34,109 bases of DNA, taken from the NCBI GenBank assembly GCA_031292625.1, contig JARLGU010000005.1, positions 1 to 34,109 on the forward strand. Reading direction: 5' to 3'. Both the position numbers and the translations under genes were made by a program. This document shows, one piece after another, positions 8,324-17,169 of this stretch (its first letter is position 1; each line of letters begins with the position of its first letter). Below the pieces are notes generated by a model that was not told where the DNA came from, ran no database searches, and saw only the letters and a list, made by a program, of their open reading frames with translations. The DNA is from Capsulimonadaceae bacterium (GTDB lineage: Bacteria; Armatimonadota; Armatimonadia; Armatimonadales; Capsulimonadaceae).

Positions 8324-8350
8324 GAAATTCACGGCCGGCGTGTGAATTTC
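8324..8350. terminator. 9-bp inverted repeat GAAATTCAC/GTGAATTTC
   Basis: Perfect arms at 8324-8332 and 8342-8350 lie 27 bp past the stop codon of the 8377-9447 minus gene. The position suits a terminator, but there is only a short T run (TTTCC). It could equally be an operator for the downstream GH123-like gene. Confidence 0.4.
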
Positions 8351-8376
8351 TTCACACTGCAACGACGCCTCCCAAC

Positions 8377-9447
8377 CTACTTTGCGACGGTCGAAGTTAA
8401 GCTTCCCGTCCCGCTCTGGGGCTCGACCAGGGGTGTCGGAGCGGAATCGGTCGAGACGATGACCCAGCGACCAGCGCGTTTGCCAAGCGTATATTCGACG
8501 AACATCACTTTCTCGCCGTCGCGATCATCCGAGATGCGAAGGTTGTAAACCTGCTTCCCATAAGCTCGAACGTCGCCGTTCTGAAGTGGCTGAATCGTAT
8601 CAAACGTAAACGCCCTGGTCACGATCTGATCGTATGTATCATCGGTCATCGAGGCGAGCTTGGCGGAATCGATCGAGTTTTCGTAGACGCCCTTTGCATA
8701 AACGTCCACTTTCACGTCGCTGCTCAAGTACGTCTTCAGGAAACCGACATCGCCGCGCAACCAGGAGCGCGCAATATCGTGCAACGCCTGGGCAAACGCC
8801 GTAGAATCTACGCCGGACAAGCCGGCTACCGGCGATGGCGAACCCGCGAACTGCCCAGGAGGGTTCCCGTCGGACGATTGTGACGCCGTGCTCGACTGAA
8901 GCGGCGCACCGCCGTAATAATAGTTATTCGTCGTGTATTGGTTGTAAATGTTCGTCACGGCTGGAACAGGCGCCGCCCCCGAATAGGACGGAGCCGCTAC
9001 AGCCGGTTGCTGCGCAGGAGCGGTTATCGTCGCGCCCGCCGGAAGGGTGTAAAGGTTCGGCGCGAAGCCCGTGTACCCCATCGAAGTCGGATAGACGCTC
9101 AAGTTGGCTGGCGCTGAACCGAGGTTGGTAATACTCGACGGTCCTCCGAACGTCAGTACGGAATCGCTGTCGTCGCCAAGGTAAATATAGGTTGAACTAA
9201 CGGGAAGGTATGGAAACGAAGCGGGAGGAGCCTGGAAGTTCGGCGGAGGGGCCGGCCTGGCGGACTGACTTGCCGCAGCCTGCACCTGGAAGGCGGTAAT
9301 CGGCCCCACCACGTGCGCCCCCTGCATATTCTGATTGTTCGGTTGTGTCACCGGCCCGACCGAGACGATGTGCTGCGCGAACGCGCCTGCCGACGCAAGC
9401 GTTGCAAACGAGATCGCTGCGGCAATCCGATTCATGAGCGGCATCAT
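8377..9447 (-). CDS. Secreted protein with low-complexity linker and NTF2-like C-terminal domain
   Basis: I do not recognise a named family. The 356-residue protein has a signal peptide (cleavage near AFA-Q at 22-25). A Pro/Ala/Gln/Asn/Tyr-rich stretch follows from about 40 to 215, with the pattern NIYNQYTTNNYYYGG. From about 220 to 340 there is a compact domain (TAFAQALHDIARSWLRGDVGFLKTYL, then VFVEYTLGKRAGRWVIVSTD-like strands). Its helix-then-sheet order resembles NTF2/SnoaL-like folds. Two adjacent ATGs (9445-9447 and 9442-9444) follow GAGGGGG; either could be the start. It probably works outside the membrane. A large hairpin lies in its upstream region. Confidence 0.6.
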   Translation of the reverse strand: MMPLMNRIAAAISFATLASAGAFAQHIVSVGPVTQPNNQNMQGAHVVGPITAFQVQAAASQSARPAPPPNFQAPPASFPYLPVSSTYIYLGDDSDSVLTFGGPSSITNLGSAPANLSVYPTSMGYTGFAPNLYTLPAGATITAPAQQPAVAAPSYSGAAPVPAVTNIYNQYTTNNYYYGGAPLQSSTASQSSDGNPPGQFAGSPSPVAGLSGVDSTAFAQALHDIARSWLRGDVGFLKTYLSSDVKVDVYAKGVYENSIDSAKLASMTDDTYDQIVTRAFTFDTIQPLQNGDVRAYGKQVYNLRISDDRDGEKVMFVEYTLGKRAGRWVIVSTDSAPTPLVEPQSGTGSLTSTVAK

Positions 9448-9505
9448 GTTGCCCCCTCTTTAACCTACCTATATCATAGCACCAATCGTTCCCGCGCCGG
9501 GGACT

Positions 9506-9540
9506 TGCGCCCCGATTCTTGCCTCGCAAATCAGGGCGCA
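9506..9540 (-). repeat. Strong hairpin upstream of the NTF2-like gene
   Basis: TGCGCCCCGATT (9506-9517) pairs with AATCAGGGCGCA (9529-9540) over 12 bp, with one A/C mismatch on this strand that becomes a G-U pair in minus-strand RNA. The loop has 11 nt and there is no U-tract. It sits between the BsuPI-domain gene and the next gene in the direction of transcription and may be a terminator or a leader structure. Confidence 0.45.
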
Positions 9541-9599
9541 ACGATGCGATCGATCGATACCCGACGCACATTCCGTATAAATCGCTCACTTGGGAGCGC

Positions 9600-10289
9600 T
9601 TATGGCAACGATGAGGCCGCAGGGGTAAGGCTAGGCGGCATGTCGTACGGCGGCATAATCGTAAACGACGTGCGCGCGCTGATGTTCGGGGTGACGTTGG
9701 TAGCCACGGTTGCCCCCGTTTCCACGTCGGATTTTGTCGGCATGCCAGTGTTCGCTGGGTCCGTATTGACGTCGACGATAAATCCGGAAGTCAGGAGGAG
9801 GCGCGACATGGGAATAAGAATGGCGTTGGCCTGGTAGGCGCCTGGAGGCACCGGCGCACCCGAATCGTCGCACTGAAGCCATCCGATGCTAAAAGAATGC
9901 GTTTCACCTGGGCGCAACGTCAGCTTGCTAACGAGGGGATCGAATTTCTTTCCGTGCGAATAATGCCAGACCGCTTTTCTAGTCGTAACGTTCGTTATCA
10001 CGACCTCGTAGTTTTGCGCCGAGTTGAACGAATACGAGATTGGCCGCGATCCGGTGTTCGTGATCTCAAACGTAAAATCGACAACGGCGGCGCTTGCGTA
10101 AACAGCTCTCGCCATGGTCAGTCGCGCCGCGGCGGAAACAGGCATCGTGGCGTGGGGCAGCGAGACGAGAAGAGGAGATGGCGATTGAGAGGGCGCCGGC
10201 AATACCGGCTCGGCAGCAAGGAAGATAGCGGCAATAAGAAGCGTACCCAGTATAAGCTCGAACATGAACTCGCGCATTCGACTAGTCAT
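9600..10289 (-). CDS. Membrane-anchored BsuPI-domain protein
   Basis: The 229-residue protein has an N-terminal membrane segment (about 9-28) that anchors it or acts as an uncleaved signal. Residues about 60-160 match the BsuPI (intracellular proteinase inhibitor-type) beta-sandwich. They contain FEITNTGSRPISYSF, then NYEVVITN, then VWHYSHGKKFDPLVSKLTLRPGETHSFSIGW, which is the family's tryptophan/GK-F/PGE pattern. The C-terminal 50 residues are Thr/Pro/Ala-rich and probably disordered. An inhibitor function is not certain, because many exported BsuPI proteins have none known. GAGGG precedes the ATG by about 7 nt. It lies between mazG and the NTF2-like gene on the same strand. Confidence 0.65.
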   Translation of the reverse strand: MTSRMREFMFELILGTLLIAAIFLAAEPVLPAPSQSPSPLLVSLPHATMPVSAAARLTMARAVYASAAVVDFTFEITNTGSRPISYSFNSAQNYEVVITNVTTRKAVWHYSHGKKFDPLVSKLTLRPGETHSFSIGWLQCDDSGAPVPPGAYQANAILIPMSRLLLTSGFIVDVNTDPANTGMPTKSDVETGATVATNVTPNISARTSFTIMPPYDMPPSLTPAASSLP

Positions 10290-10402
10290 ACAACTACCCT
10301 CGTTTCAGCTAGCAAATGACCGCCGCTACACTCGCGTACACGCCTACATTATTCCCATTACGCCTCGCAACAAATCGCGAAATAAATGCCCGCAACACCC
10401 GA

Positions 10403-11908
10403 TCAGGAAAGTTTGCCTCCGTCCTGCAATTTCGCCTGCTGCCAGATCGCCTCCATTTCAGTCTGCGTTAGGTGGTCGACCGAGACGCCGCGAGACTCCG
10501 CGACCTGCTCGATTCGCTTGAACCGCGCGATAAACCGATTCACCATTCGCTGAAGGGCATCTTCCGCGTCGACCTTGTCAAATCTCGCGAGGTTTACCGC
10601 CGTGAACAGCAAGTCGCCGATCTCTTCGGCAATTCGCTCGCGGTCGCCGCCTTCGCGAGCCTCGCGGAGTTCCGCGACTTCCTCGGATAGCTTATCGAAT
10701 ACACCCTCTATGCTATCCCACTCGAACCCGGCCTTCGCCGCGCGCTTGGAAATTTCCTGGGCGCGCATAAGGCCCGGCAGGTTGCGCACGACGCCATCGA
10801 GAATGCTTTTGCGGTCCTCGTAACCCTTTTCGCCGCGCTTGATGACCTCCCAGTTGCGAAGCACCTCGTCCGCATCGGCGACATCCACGTTGCCGAACAC
10901 GTGCGGATGGCGGCGAATCAGCTTCGCCACGATGTGACCGATCACGTCATCGATCGTAAACAGGGAGTCTTCGCGCGCGAGTTGCGAATGAAAGACCACC
11001 TGCAGCAGAAGGTCGCCGAGCTCCTCGGCATATTTATCAGGATCGCCGCTATCGATCGCATCGAGCACTTCGTACGTTTCCTCCACCAGGTACCTGCGCA
11101 GCTTTTCCGGCGTCTGCTCGCGATCCCAAGGACAGCCAAGGTCCGGCTCGCGCAATCTTGCCATGATATTTAACAAGGCTGCAAAATCGTGCGGATGAAA
11201 TTCGCGGTCGAGGGGCCCCACCAGAACAGAGGTGAGGTGATCGAAATGCTGTGCGGGCCAATCGAGCTCTGAAAGGGGTACGACACGCGTTCCGGACTCG
11301 CCGGCAATGCGCACCTCGTGTTTGGGCGGATAGAACTCGAGCAGCGCGAGCTTCACTCGCGATGCGACTTCGCGATCGTACACTTGATAGATCAGGTTTG
11401 CTTTGTGAAGCGCGAACGGCGCGGCATAGGCCCGATAAGGATTCTGCAAATCCGGAACATCGAGCGCGTCAATCACATCGATCTGGGAAACCTCCACGGC
11501 GGCCGACGCGAGCACGGTCTCGATAAACGAAACCGCCGCGACGATTTCCACGGCAATGCCCTTTGCTTTGGCGCGCTCCAACAAGAGCGCTACGGACTTC
11601 TCGCCAACAAGCGGATGCCCGGGCAAGGCGTAAATCACGGCGCCGTTTGCGGTTGCGACTTCGACAAGCCGCTTCGCAATCGATGCGTACACTTCCTCGA
11701 ACGTCGCCGCCGTTTCGTAACGATCGTCAAACGAGGCATGAAAGCGAATACCCTCTTCGCGCTCCAGCCACTCGACCGTGGGATGTATCCGCGTTCGCAA
11801 ATAGATGGGGATATTCCCGGCATCGCGCAACGTCCGCAGAGCGCCAACCGTCAACGCGTCGGGACTGCCAGGACCGAGACCGACCAGAATAATTCGTGTT
11901 TGAGCCAT
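10403..11908 (-). CDS. mazG: MazG nucleoside triphosphate pyrophosphohydrolase with N-terminal tetrapyrrole-methylase-like domain
   Basis: The 501-residue protein joins a SAM-dependent tetrapyrrole methylase-like domain (about 1-215; VGLGPGSPDALT at the N-terminus and YALPGHPLVGE near 93-103) to a MazG pair (about 240-500), the architecture of Bacillus YabN. Both MazG halves keep the metal-binding pattern: EETYEVLDAI then EELGDLLLQV in the first, EEVAELREA then EEIGDLLFTAV in the second. MazG hydrolyses NTPs to NMP and pyrophosphate, cleaning non-canonical nucleotides or lowering ppGpp. The substrate of the methylase-like half is unknown. The ATG lies at 11906-11908. A TATTAT about 65 nt upstream is a weak -10 candidate. 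Confidence 0.92.
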   Translation of the reverse strand: MAQTRIILVGLGPGSPDALTVGALRTLRDAGNIPIYLRTRIHPTVEWLEREEGIRFHASFDDRYETAATFEEVYASIAKRLVEVATANGAVIYALPGHPLVGEKSVALLLERAKAKGIAVEIVAAVSFIETVLASAAVEVSQIDVIDALDVPDLQNPYRAYAAPFALHKANLIYQVYDREVASRVKLALLEFYPPKHEVRIAGESGTRVVPLSELDWPAQHFDHLTSVLVGPLDREFHPHDFAALLNIMARLREPDLGCPWDREQTPEKLRRYLVEETYEVLDAIDSGDPDKYAEELGDLLLQVVFHSQLAREDSLFTIDDVIGHIVAKLIRRHPHVFGNVDVADADEVLRNWEVIKRGEKGYEDRKSILDGVVRNLPGLMRAQEISKRAAKAGFEWDSIEGVFDKLSEEVAELREAREGGDRERIAEEIGDLLFTAVNLARFDKVDAEDALQRMVNRFIARFKRIEQVAESRGVSVDHLTQTEMEAIWQQAKLQDGGKLS

Positions 11909-12028
11909 TACATTGCCATCCGCCTGGAAGATGCCGACGGCAGGTTACCGTCTCACGCGCCCAAGCCGCGCGTATAATACCCGATCGCCGCATTCGCGCC
12001 ACGGCAACACGAAGGCGGCACAACGCAT

Positions 12029-12065
12029 AAAAACAAGCCGCTAACCATCGTAGGATAGCGGCTTG
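12029..12065 (-). terminator. Terminator of the Lys/Ala-rich protein gene
   Basis: On the minus strand CAAGCCGCTA pairs with TAGCGGCTTG (12056-12065 with 12034-12043), extended by CC/GG, and TTTTTATG follows. It is a good intrinsic terminator 29 bp past the stop. Confidence 0.85.
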
Positions 12066-12093
12066 CCTTGTATAATCTCGAACGACCGGAAGA

Positions 12094-12369
12094 CTACTTG
12101 GCAGTCGTCGCGGACGTGGCGGTCGTCTTCGCAGCGGCCTTCTTGGCGGCAACCTTCTTGGCGGTCTTCTTGGCAGCCTTCTTGGTAGCAGCCTTCTTGA
12201 CGGCGGCCTTCTTGACAGTGGCCTTCTTGGTTACCTTCTTGACGGCGGCCGTCTTGGCGGGAACCTTGGTCGTCGCGGAAGTCGCGGACGTTGCGGCAGG
12301 CGCAGCGAATGCGGTCGATGCAAACGCGGCGAGGACTACGGAAGCTAGGATCAGTCTTTTAATGGACAC
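12094..12369 (-). CDS. Exported Lys/Ala-rich histone H1-like small protein
   Basis: The product has 91 residues. Residues 1-22 form a clear Sec signal peptide ending AFA-A. The mature 68 residues are almost only Ala, Lys, Thr and Val and hold 20 lysines, mainly as KK pairs every 4-6 residues (KKVTKKATVKKAAVKKAATKK). That composition resembles the C-terminal tail of bacterial histone H1-like proteins, which bind DNA, but the signal peptide predicts export. It may bind anionic surface polymers or extracellular DNA; this is inference. The start is GTG (12367-12369), with AAGGAG 7 nt upstream. It lies 106 bp behind gyrA on the same strand and has its own terminator. Confidence 0.75.
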   Translation of the reverse strand: MSIKRLILASVVLAAFASTAFAAPAATSATSATTKVPAKTAAVKKVTKKATVKKAAVKKAATKKAAKKTAKKVAAKKAAAKTTATSATTAK

Positions 12370-12407
12370 TTTTGAACTCCTTCAGCTGGATGTGTGCTAC
12401 TTGTCGA

Positions 12408-12441
12408 AGCGATCCGGACTTCGTAAAAGTTCCGGATCGCT
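12408..12441 (-). repeat. 11-bp hairpin between gyrA and the Lys/Ala-rich gene
   Basis: AGCGATCCGGA (12408-12418) pairs perfectly with TCCGGATCGCT (12431-12441). No U-tract follows. It may terminate or process the gyrA transcript, or separate it from the small gene. Confidence 0.5.
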
Positions 12442-12475
12442 AGGATATTTCATGATTTTTTTACTGACGTAGGGA

Positions 12476-15025
12476 TCAATCGTCGATTGAGGACTCGCCG
12501 ACCTGTTCGACGCTTGCGACAGAATCGCCGTCATCGAGGTTAATCAAGCGAACGCCCTGCGTACTGCGGCCAGTCGAACGGATATCGCGCACTTCAAACT
12601 GGATCGTAATTGCGTTGCGCGTCATGATCAGCAGGCGCGATTCATCCGTGACGACGGCGGCATCGACGATGTCTCCCGTCTTTGCCGAGAGCGACATCGT
12701 TCGTATGCCCTGGCCGCCACGCCCCTGCGCTCGATAGTCCTTGAGCGGCGTGCGCTTGCCGACGCCGTATTCGCCAATAACCAGCAGGTCGTTCGCCTCG
12801 TCGACGACGCCCATGCCGACCACTCGATCGCTCTTGGCCGCCGATAGGCGAATGCCGCGAACGCCGCCCGCGGCTCGTCCGCGCACCGGAACGTCGGTTT
12901 CGGGGAAGCGGATCGACATTCCCTTGGCGGTGACCAGGACGATCTCGTTCTCGCCATTCGTGTGGGCGACCCAGTTGAGCGAGTCGTTCTCCTCGATGTC
13001 GAAGCAGATCAGGCCGCTCGCGCGAAGGTTCGCGAAATCGTCCATCGCGGTTCGTTTGACTTCGCCCATTGACGTGATGAACAGAAGGTAGCCTGGCTGT
13101 CCCTTGATATCCTTCATCGGGATGCTCGCGGTAATCTTCTCGCCCGGCAGAATATTGATCAGGTTGATGACCGCCGTTCCCATCGCTTGACGCGATGTCT
13201 GCGGCACCTCGTACGCCTTCAGCCGGTAAACGCGCCCCCGGTCGGTGAAGAACAGGATGTAATGGTGGGTCGTCGCAATGAAGAGGTGCTCAATCGTATC
13301 CTCTTCCTTGGTCGATGCTCCAATCCTTCCCCGGCCGCCGCGACGCTGCGTCGGATACGTATCCTTGGGCACTCGCTTGATGTAGCCATCGCGAGTGATC
13401 GAGATGATCATGTCCTCTTCCGGGATCATGTCCTCTTCGCCGATCTGATCGGCCTCGATCGGGAGAATACGCGTCCGGCGGTCATCGCCAAACCTGTCGC
13501 GCAGAGCCTTCAGTTCCTGCTTGACGATCTGGTCAAGGCGAACCGCCGACGCCAGGATATCCTCATAGAATGCGATCTGCTTGAGCAAGTCCTTATACTC
13601 ACCCTCGAGGCGCTCGCGCTCCAAAGCGGCGAGTTGCCTGAGCTGCATCGCCAAAATCGCGTCGGCCTGGATCTGCGTGAAGCCCCAACGATCCATCATC
13701 GCGGTTCGCGCGACTTCGGCCGTTCGCGATCCACGGATCAAAGTAATGATCTCGTCGATTACGTCAAGGGCGATGATCAAACCTTCCAGACGATGGGCGC
13801 GGCTCTTGCACTGGTTGAGCTCGTGGATCGTCCGTCGCCGGATCACTTCGCGGCGGTGCGTGATATAATGCCCGAGCGCGTCCTTGAGGGTCAAGATGCG
13901 CGGTTGGTTGTTGACCAGGGCGAGCATATTGACGCCAAAGGTCGAGCGCATCGGCGTATGCTTGAGAAGCGTGTTGAGCACCTTCTTGGGATATGCGTCG
14001 CGCCGCAGCGTGATCACGACCCGGATGCCGTGCCGGTCGGTATAGTCGTTGATATCGACGATACCGTCAACCTTCTTTTGCTTGTGCAGGTCGGCGATTT
14101 GCTCAATCAGGCGAGCCTTGTTGACCTGATATGGAAGCTCGGTTACGACGATCAAGTTCTTGCCGCCGCCGCCATCCTCGAAATTGGTCTTCGCCTGCAT
14201 CGTAATCGAACCGCGGCCCGTTTCGTACGCCTGTCGAATCCCCTTCGTCCCCAGGATCAGACCGTTCGTCGGGAAATCCGGTCCCTTAACGAAGTTCATT
14301 AACTCGTCAAGGTTGCACTCCGGGTTGTCGATTTGGTAAATGATCGCGTCGATAATCTCGCGCAGGTTGTGCGGAGGGATCTTCGTGGCCATGCCGACCG
14401 CGATGCCCTCAACGCCGTTGCAGAGAAGGTTCGGGAACGCGGCGGGGAGCACGATAGGTTCCTGGCGGGTTTGGTCGTAGTTGTCGGTCCAGTCGACCGT
14501 ATCGCGGTCGAGGTCATTGAGGAGCTGCACGGCAAACGCCGACATGCGGGCTTCCGTGTATCGCATCGCCGCAGGCGGGTCGCCGTCGATGCTGCCGAAG
14601 TTGCCTTGTCCATCGACAAGCGGGTAACGCAGCGAGAATTTTTGCGCCATGCGGACCATCGTCGGATAAACGACCGCCTCGCCGTGAGGATGGTAGTTGC
14701 CGCTGGTGTCGCCCGCGATTTTCGCGGACTTCCTATGTTGGGAGTTCGGCGTCAGGTTCAGGTCGTGCATCGCCATCAAGATGCGGCGCTGGACCGGCTT
14801 GAGGCCATCACGCGCATCGGGAAGCGCGCGCGCAATGATAACCGACATCGCGTAGTTGAGATACGACGTGCGCATCTCATCCTCGACTTGAGTCTCGATC
14901 GGCGGATGGCCAATCACGACGCCGTCGTCGCCGTCGCCTTCGGTATCAGTTCCTACCACGGCGTCGTCGCCGTCGCCCGGAACTGGCTCTTCTACGGAAT
15001 CATTGGTCGTTTCGTCGTCTGCCAT
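12476..15025 (-). CDS. gyrA: DNA gyrase subunit A
   Basis: GyrA cuts and rejoins DNA in the gyrase complex that introduces negative supercoils; gyrB is not in the window. The 849 residues include an acidic N-terminal extension (about 1-45, rich in Asp/Glu/Gly), the winged-helix and tower domains with catalytic Tyr156 in AAMRYTEAR, and the C-terminal beta-pinwheel. The GyrA box QRRGGRG starts at Gln560, which marks gyrase rather than ParC. The quinolone-determining loop reads [17 protein letters not shown], so Ala117 and Pro121 occupy the positions of E. coli Ser83 and Asp87. The ATG start at 15025 follows GTAAGGATTCC. A strong promoter lies about 155 bp upstream. Confidence 0.97.
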   Translation of the reverse strand: MADDETTNDSVEEPVPGDGDDAVVGTDTEGDGDDGVVIGHPPIETQVEDEMRTSYLNYAMSVIIARALPDARDGLKPVQRRILMAMHDLNLTPNSQHRKSAKIAGDTSGNYHPHGEAVVYPTMVRMAQKFSLRYPLVDGQGNFGSIDGDPPAAMRYTEARMSAFAVQLLNDLDRDTVDWTDNYDQTRQEPIVLPAAFPNLLCNGVEGIAVGMATKIPPHNLREIIDAIIYQIDNPECNLDELMNFVKGPDFPTNGLILGTKGIRQAYETGRGSITMQAKTNFEDGGGGKNLIVVTELPYQVNKARLIEQIADLHKQKKVDGIVDINDYTDRHGIRVVITLRRDAYPKKVLNTLLKHTPMRSTFGVNMLALVNNQPRILTLKDALGHYITHRREVIRRRTIHELNQCKSRAHRLEGLIIALDVIDEIITLIRGSRTAEVARTAMMDRWGFTQIQADAILAMQLRQLAALERERLEGEYKDLLKQIAFYEDILASAVRLDQIVKQELKALRDRFGDDRRTRILPIEADQIGEEDMIPEEDMIISITRDGYIKRVPKDTYPTQRRGGRGRIGASTKEEDTIEHLFIATTHHYILFFTDRGRVYRLKAYEVPQTSRQAMGTAVINLINILPGEKITASIPMKDIKGQPGYLLFITSMGEVKRTAMDDFANLRASGLICFDIEENDSLNWVAHTNGENEIVLVTAKGMSIRFPETDVPVRGRAAGGVRGIRLSAAKSDRVVGMGVVDEANDLLVIGEYGVGKRTPLKDYRAQGRGGQGIRTMSLSAKTGDIVDAAVVTDESRLLIMTRNAITIQFEVRDIRSTGRSTQGVRLINLDDGDSVASVEQVGESSIDD

Positions 15026-15079
15026 GGAATCCTTACACCCTCATTGCGCATGCCGTGGTGATCGCCTTTTCAGCAAGAG

Positions 15080-15170
15080 GGCGTCACCCGAACGGGCGAC
15101 GCCGAAGGCCATTAGCAGCGCTTATCGAATAAAGTTGCAAATACGGCTTCTTCCGAGTATGCACTCGGAA
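15080..15170 (-). repeat. Two hairpins in the gyrA leader
   Basis: TTCCGAGT (15151-15158) pairs with ACTCGGAA (15163-15170). GGCGTC-A-CCC (15080-15089) pairs with GGG-C-GACGCC (15094-15103). Both lie in the approximately 150-nt untranslated leader. Neither is followed by a U-tract. A role in mRNA stability or control is possible. Confidence 0.4.
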
Positions 15171-15180
15171 AGACGGTTAT

Positions 15181-15209
15181 ATTTTACACTATTTAGCAGC
15201 AACTGTCAA
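15181..15209 (-). promoter_or_regulatory. gyrA promoter
   Basis: On the minus strand TTGACA (15204-15209) and TAAAAT (15181-15186) are separated by 17 nt. This is one of the best sigma-70-type promoters in the window. Confidence 0.8.
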
Positions 15210-15528
15210 GTCAGCCGCAAAATCGAATGTTTAGAATCGATACGCGCAACTCTCAGATTACGCGCCTCGACGTACGACCATACCAGCAATCAAGTCCCCA
15301 GCCGGTCCTGAGCAGCCGCATCTCGCTCTTAACGGCGGTTCGTTCGCAAATAGTTCACGCCCCCTATCTTTCCTCGTAGATTTGCGAGTATAATTTAGTT
15401 GGTTGGAATCTAAGCCAAGCGAGCTGCGAGGCTCACCACGACGCAATGGAGAGCTGGACTCGGAAACGATTCCGCTCAGTTGCTCGATCCTCGCACGGCG
15501 CCCAATATGGCAGCGACGGCATTGACGG
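15210..15528. other. Intergenic stretch without a convincing gene
   Basis: No open frame here looks coding. A TATAAT on the plus strand at 15389-15394 lacks a matching -35, but it could start a transcript toward the HD-GYP genes. Confidence 0.4.
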
Positions 15529-15531
15529 TGA

Positions 15532-15753
15532 GAACGAAAAGCCAGTCGCCAGCAGGTCCCGGGAGAGAATCATGCGCACTCCGAACCAGCACCAGCCACC
15601 GTTGGACCCTCTTGGGCCGATCGTCTCGACCGCGCGTTGCGCAAGCTTGACGACGACCCGATAGGAGACCACGCACTCAATCCAATGAGACGCGCGGTCA
15701 GCACTCTGGCGCACGTCATGCGCCGCAGCGCCATGCTGCGAATGAGCCAATGA
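15532..15753 (+). pseudogene. Cryptic ORF with coding-like sequence but no ATG/GTG start
   Basis: The frame is open from after a TGA at 15529-15531 to a TGA at 15751-15753. Its last 50 codons have G/C-rich third positions and a helical, charged sequence (WADRLDRALRKLDDDP, then MRRAVSTLAHVMRRSAM). It ends 13 bp before the HD-GYP gene, as an upstream operon member would. The first in-frame ATG is at 15685, and a TTG lies at 15637, neither with a clear ribosome site. It may be a truncated gene, a frameshifted gene or a small protein with an unusual start. I recognise no family. Confidence 0.3.
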
Positions 15754-15766
15754 TGGAAACCTATTT

Positions 15767-17155
15767 ATGACCGGCCACGACGAACGGAATCCGTCGCTGT
15801 TAGCTCGGCCTTTCCTGCTGCCCGACCTTGACGGCAAAAGGTACAGCCTTTATGTCGCAATCGCGGGGCTGCCGGTTATCGCGGCGAGCCTGGCGATCGC
15901 GGCAAACCATCCCATTGCTTGGATGCCCTTCTGGCTCTTCGCACTCGTCGCTGTCGCCATCAGCTTCTTTCCCGTCCCCGTGTCGTGCGGCGATGTTTTC
16001 CTGTCGCCCATATTGCCTGTCGCGGCCGCGATGGTCTATCGCGGCGGACCACTGCTCGCCATCATCGTGGCCGCTCTTGCGGTCGCCGCGCAGGTGGTCT
16101 TCATCCGCCGCGCGCGCCTGCTGACTGATCCGATCGGCGTTCTGTGGGACTTGATGTATAATATCGCCCCGCAGGTTATCGCGATCGGCGCGGCAGGAAC
16201 CGTCTACTGGACGCTTTTGGACTGCGGCGCATTCCGGCGCGAAAGTCTGACATCAGCGATCGTGCTCTCGGTTCTGGCGTTTGCGGCGTTCTACGTGAAC
16301 GCTTTTTTCATGACGACCATCGCGTCCAAGGAACACGGCATTCGCTGGGACATCGTCTGGTTTGAAAACTACCGATGGACATTGCGGGGAGCGCTTCTGA
16401 TGGCGCCTCTGGGATTCTTCGCGGGCGCATTGAGCGTTCAGCACCTCGGATACGGCGCGGCGATGATCGCAATGCCGATGATCGCCGCGCAGCGAGGCTT
16501 TACGCTTCATGTCCGCAAGCGAGGCATTTACCGGCAGGGTGTCGACCTTCTCGGCCGGCTGATGCAAGAGGCGCATCCCTACACGCACGGTCACCTCCAT
16601 CGCGTCGCCGAATGGTCGAGCAAGATCGGCTCCCGCATGGGCCTGAGCGCGCAGTCGATGACGATGATCGAGGACGCCGCCATCCTGCATGACATTGGGA
16701 AGGTTGCGATCGACGATCGCATCCTTAATAAGCCAGGACGTCTCAATGACCACGACTGGCGCATTATCAAAGAGCATCCCGTGATCGGCGCGGAAATCGT
16801 CGGCAAAATGCGCTATTTCGAGCGCGCCGCCTACTGGATCCGTCACCACCACGAGCGATTTGACGGCATGGGGTATCCGTCGAGCCTCCTCCGTGACCGC
16901 ATCCCGATCGAGTCCCGCATCATCGCCGTCGTCGACGCGTACGATGCCATGGTTGGGGGACCGTCGATCGAAGCAAACCGGACTTATCGCCCTCCAAAGA
17001 GTCAGAAAGCCGCCTGCGATGAACTTCGCCGATGCGCGGGCAGCCAATTCGATCCCGAAATCGTCCGCGTCTTTATCGAGGTGCTCGACGACGAAGAAAT
17101 GCTCTCGTCCCGTTTCGCGGGCGAGCAGCGCTCAAGAGCGCTCTCATCCATATAG
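15767..17155 (+). CDS. Membrane-bound HD-GYP domain protein (likely c-di-GMP phosphodiesterase)
   Basis: The 462-residue protein has an N-terminal membrane sensor-like region of about six or seven helices (25-245) and a cytoplasmic HD-GYP domain (about 255-440). The catalytic residues are intact: HLHRVAEW near 276-283, HDIGK at 308-312, EHPVIGAEI near 336-344, HHHERFDGMGYP at 360-371 and VVDAYDAM at 388-395. HD-GYP proteins degrade cyclic di-GMP (some also cGAMP), linking an envelope signal to motility or biofilm choices. The membrane region is not a family I can name. The ATG follows GGAA with a 9-nt gap. The next gene starts 14 bp downstream and encodes a degenerate relative, so the two probably share an operon. 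Confidence 0.9.
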   Translation: MTGHDERNPSLLARPFLLPDLDGKRYSLYVAIAGLPVIAASLAIAANHPIAWMPFWLFALVAVAISFFPVPVSCGDVFLSPILPVAAAMVYRGGPLLAIIVAALAVAAQVVFIRRARLLTDPIGVLWDLMYNIAPQVIAIGAAGTVYWTLLDCGAFRRESLTSAIVLSVLAFAAFYVNAFFMTTIASKEHGIRWDIVWFENYRWTLRGALLMAPLGFFAGALSVQHLGYGAAMIAMPMIAAQRGFTLHVRKRGIYRQGVDLLGRLMQEAHPYTHGHLHRVAEWSSKIGSRMGLSAQSMTMIEDAAILHDIGKVAIDDRILNKPGRLNDHDWRIIKEHPVIGAEIVGKMRYFERAAYWIRHHHERFDGMGYPSSLLRDRIPIESRIIAVVDAYDAMVGGPSIEANRTYRPPKSQKAACDELRRCAGSQFDPEIVRVFIEVLDDEEMLSSRFAGEQRSRALSSI

Positions 17156-17169
17156 TTCATCAAAATGCC

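Noticed and set aside
13187-14302. 371-codon open frame on plus inside gyrA
   Set aside because: It is an antisense shadow of a well-conserved gyrA sequence and has no recognisable domain.
15446-15664. 72-codon frame starting MESWTRKRF
   Set aside because: Composition is not protein-like, and it overlaps the more coding-like frame ending at 15753.
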